Position numbers and translations under genes: made by a program. The notes under the pieces were generated by a model, which did no database searches, was not told the DNA's origin, and saw nothing but the letters and a program-made list of their open reading frames with translations. Below, piece after piece: positions 5,411 through 5,694 of a DNA stretch of 5,694 bases. Position 1 is the first letter of the stretch; each line of letters opens with the position of its first letter. Source of the stretch: Desulfuromonadaceae bacterium (GTDB taxonomy: Bacteria > Desulfobacterota > Desulfuromonadia > Geobacterales > Pseudopelobacteraceae); the NCBI GenBank assembly GCA_028686145.1, contig JAQUCQ010000230.1:1-5694 (forward strand), written 5' to 3'.

Positions 5411-5530
5411 ATGGACAGACTATTGGAACAGTTGGTCAACAATGCACCGGACGCGATTCTGATCTCAGACCAGAAAGGGATTATCCGATTCTGGAACAGG
5501 GGGCAGAGCAGATTGTCACTACAGGCATAA
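5411..5530 (+). pseudogene. PAS-domain gene remnant, frameshifted and truncated
   Basis: From ATG 5411 the frame encodes MDRLLEQLVNNAPDAILISD, then QKGIIRFWNRG. This is the typical N-terminus of a PAS sensory domain (N-A-x-D-A-I-x-x-x-D, then G-x-I-x-x-W-N-x-G). It then reads QSRLSLQA and stops at 5530. Inserting one G in the run of five G (5499-5503) would give WNRGAEQI, the expected PAS continuation, so a one-base deletion is likely. Even in that frame the similarity ends after AEQI and a stop comes at 5553. A further deletion or rearrangement near 5514 must therefore have removed the rest. Full-length relatives are sensor kinases, cyclic-di-GMP enzymes or sigma-54 activators; which one is not determinable. 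Confidence 0.6.
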
Positions 5531-5694
5531 CTTGGCAGTGTAAAAAACCATAAAATGGCAAAACCATATTTATAAATCTGAGTATTCAGTCTAATGCGAG
5601 GTAAGGAAATCTCGAAATTGCTAACGTTACGATGGTTCTGTCCGAGAGGAAAGATCTGTTCGCTTATACATTTTGAACTGACCCGATAGGAGGC

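Noticed and set aside
5670..5694. TTTTGAACTGACCC near the right edge as an insertion-sequence terminal repeat
   Set aside because: The resemblance is only from memory; no partner repeat, target duplication or transposase is visible in the window.

Overview
The window comes from a Gram-negative, proteobacterium-like genome. It encodes a lipoprotein lipocalin, a MipA/OmpV-type outer-membrane barrel with signal peptide, and a hexameric-type glutamate dehydrogenase. No gene pins the genus, and coding sequence is of moderate GC with AT-rich intergenic DNA.

Left third (1-2027), + strand: nested retroelements. Bases 1-84 are the last 27 codons of a group II intron reverse transcriptase, followed by that outer intron's domain V (92-126). 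Domain V is interrupted at its 3' base by a second complete group II intron (127-1991), which starts GTGTG, ends AC and encodes its own RT/maturase (best start TTG 670, stop 1917). Directly after it the outer intron resumes with a perfect domain VI (1992-2027). Removing 127-1991 rebuilds a contiguous IIC-like DV-DVI. This is therefore a bacterial twintron: a IIB-like intron inside a IIC-like intron. A loop in the inner intron (380-386) is exactly complementary to the last 7 bases of its 5' exon (120-126), the expected EBS1-IBS1 guide pairing, and the target is the outer intron's catalytic domain V.

Middle (2027-3717), - strand: three exported-protein genes in one direction. In transcription order they are a short, probably truncated secreted peptide (3717-3580, TTG start), a Blc-like lipocalin lipoprotein (3558-3046) and a MipA/OmpV-family barrel (2992-2027). 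The outer intron's 3' end coincides with the last base of the barrel gene's stop codon, so the twintron sits immediately against the end of this gene set.

Right (3794-5694): gdhA, an NADP-type glutamate dehydrogenase, on the - strand. Its Shine-Dalgarno is directly abutted by a perfect 16-bp inverted repeat (5152-5188). Divergent from it is a + strand remnant of a PAS-domain gene (5411-5530) with a good ribosome-binding site. It runs out of frame at a run of five G and loses PAS similarity a few codons later. The last 164 bases hold no recognisable gene.
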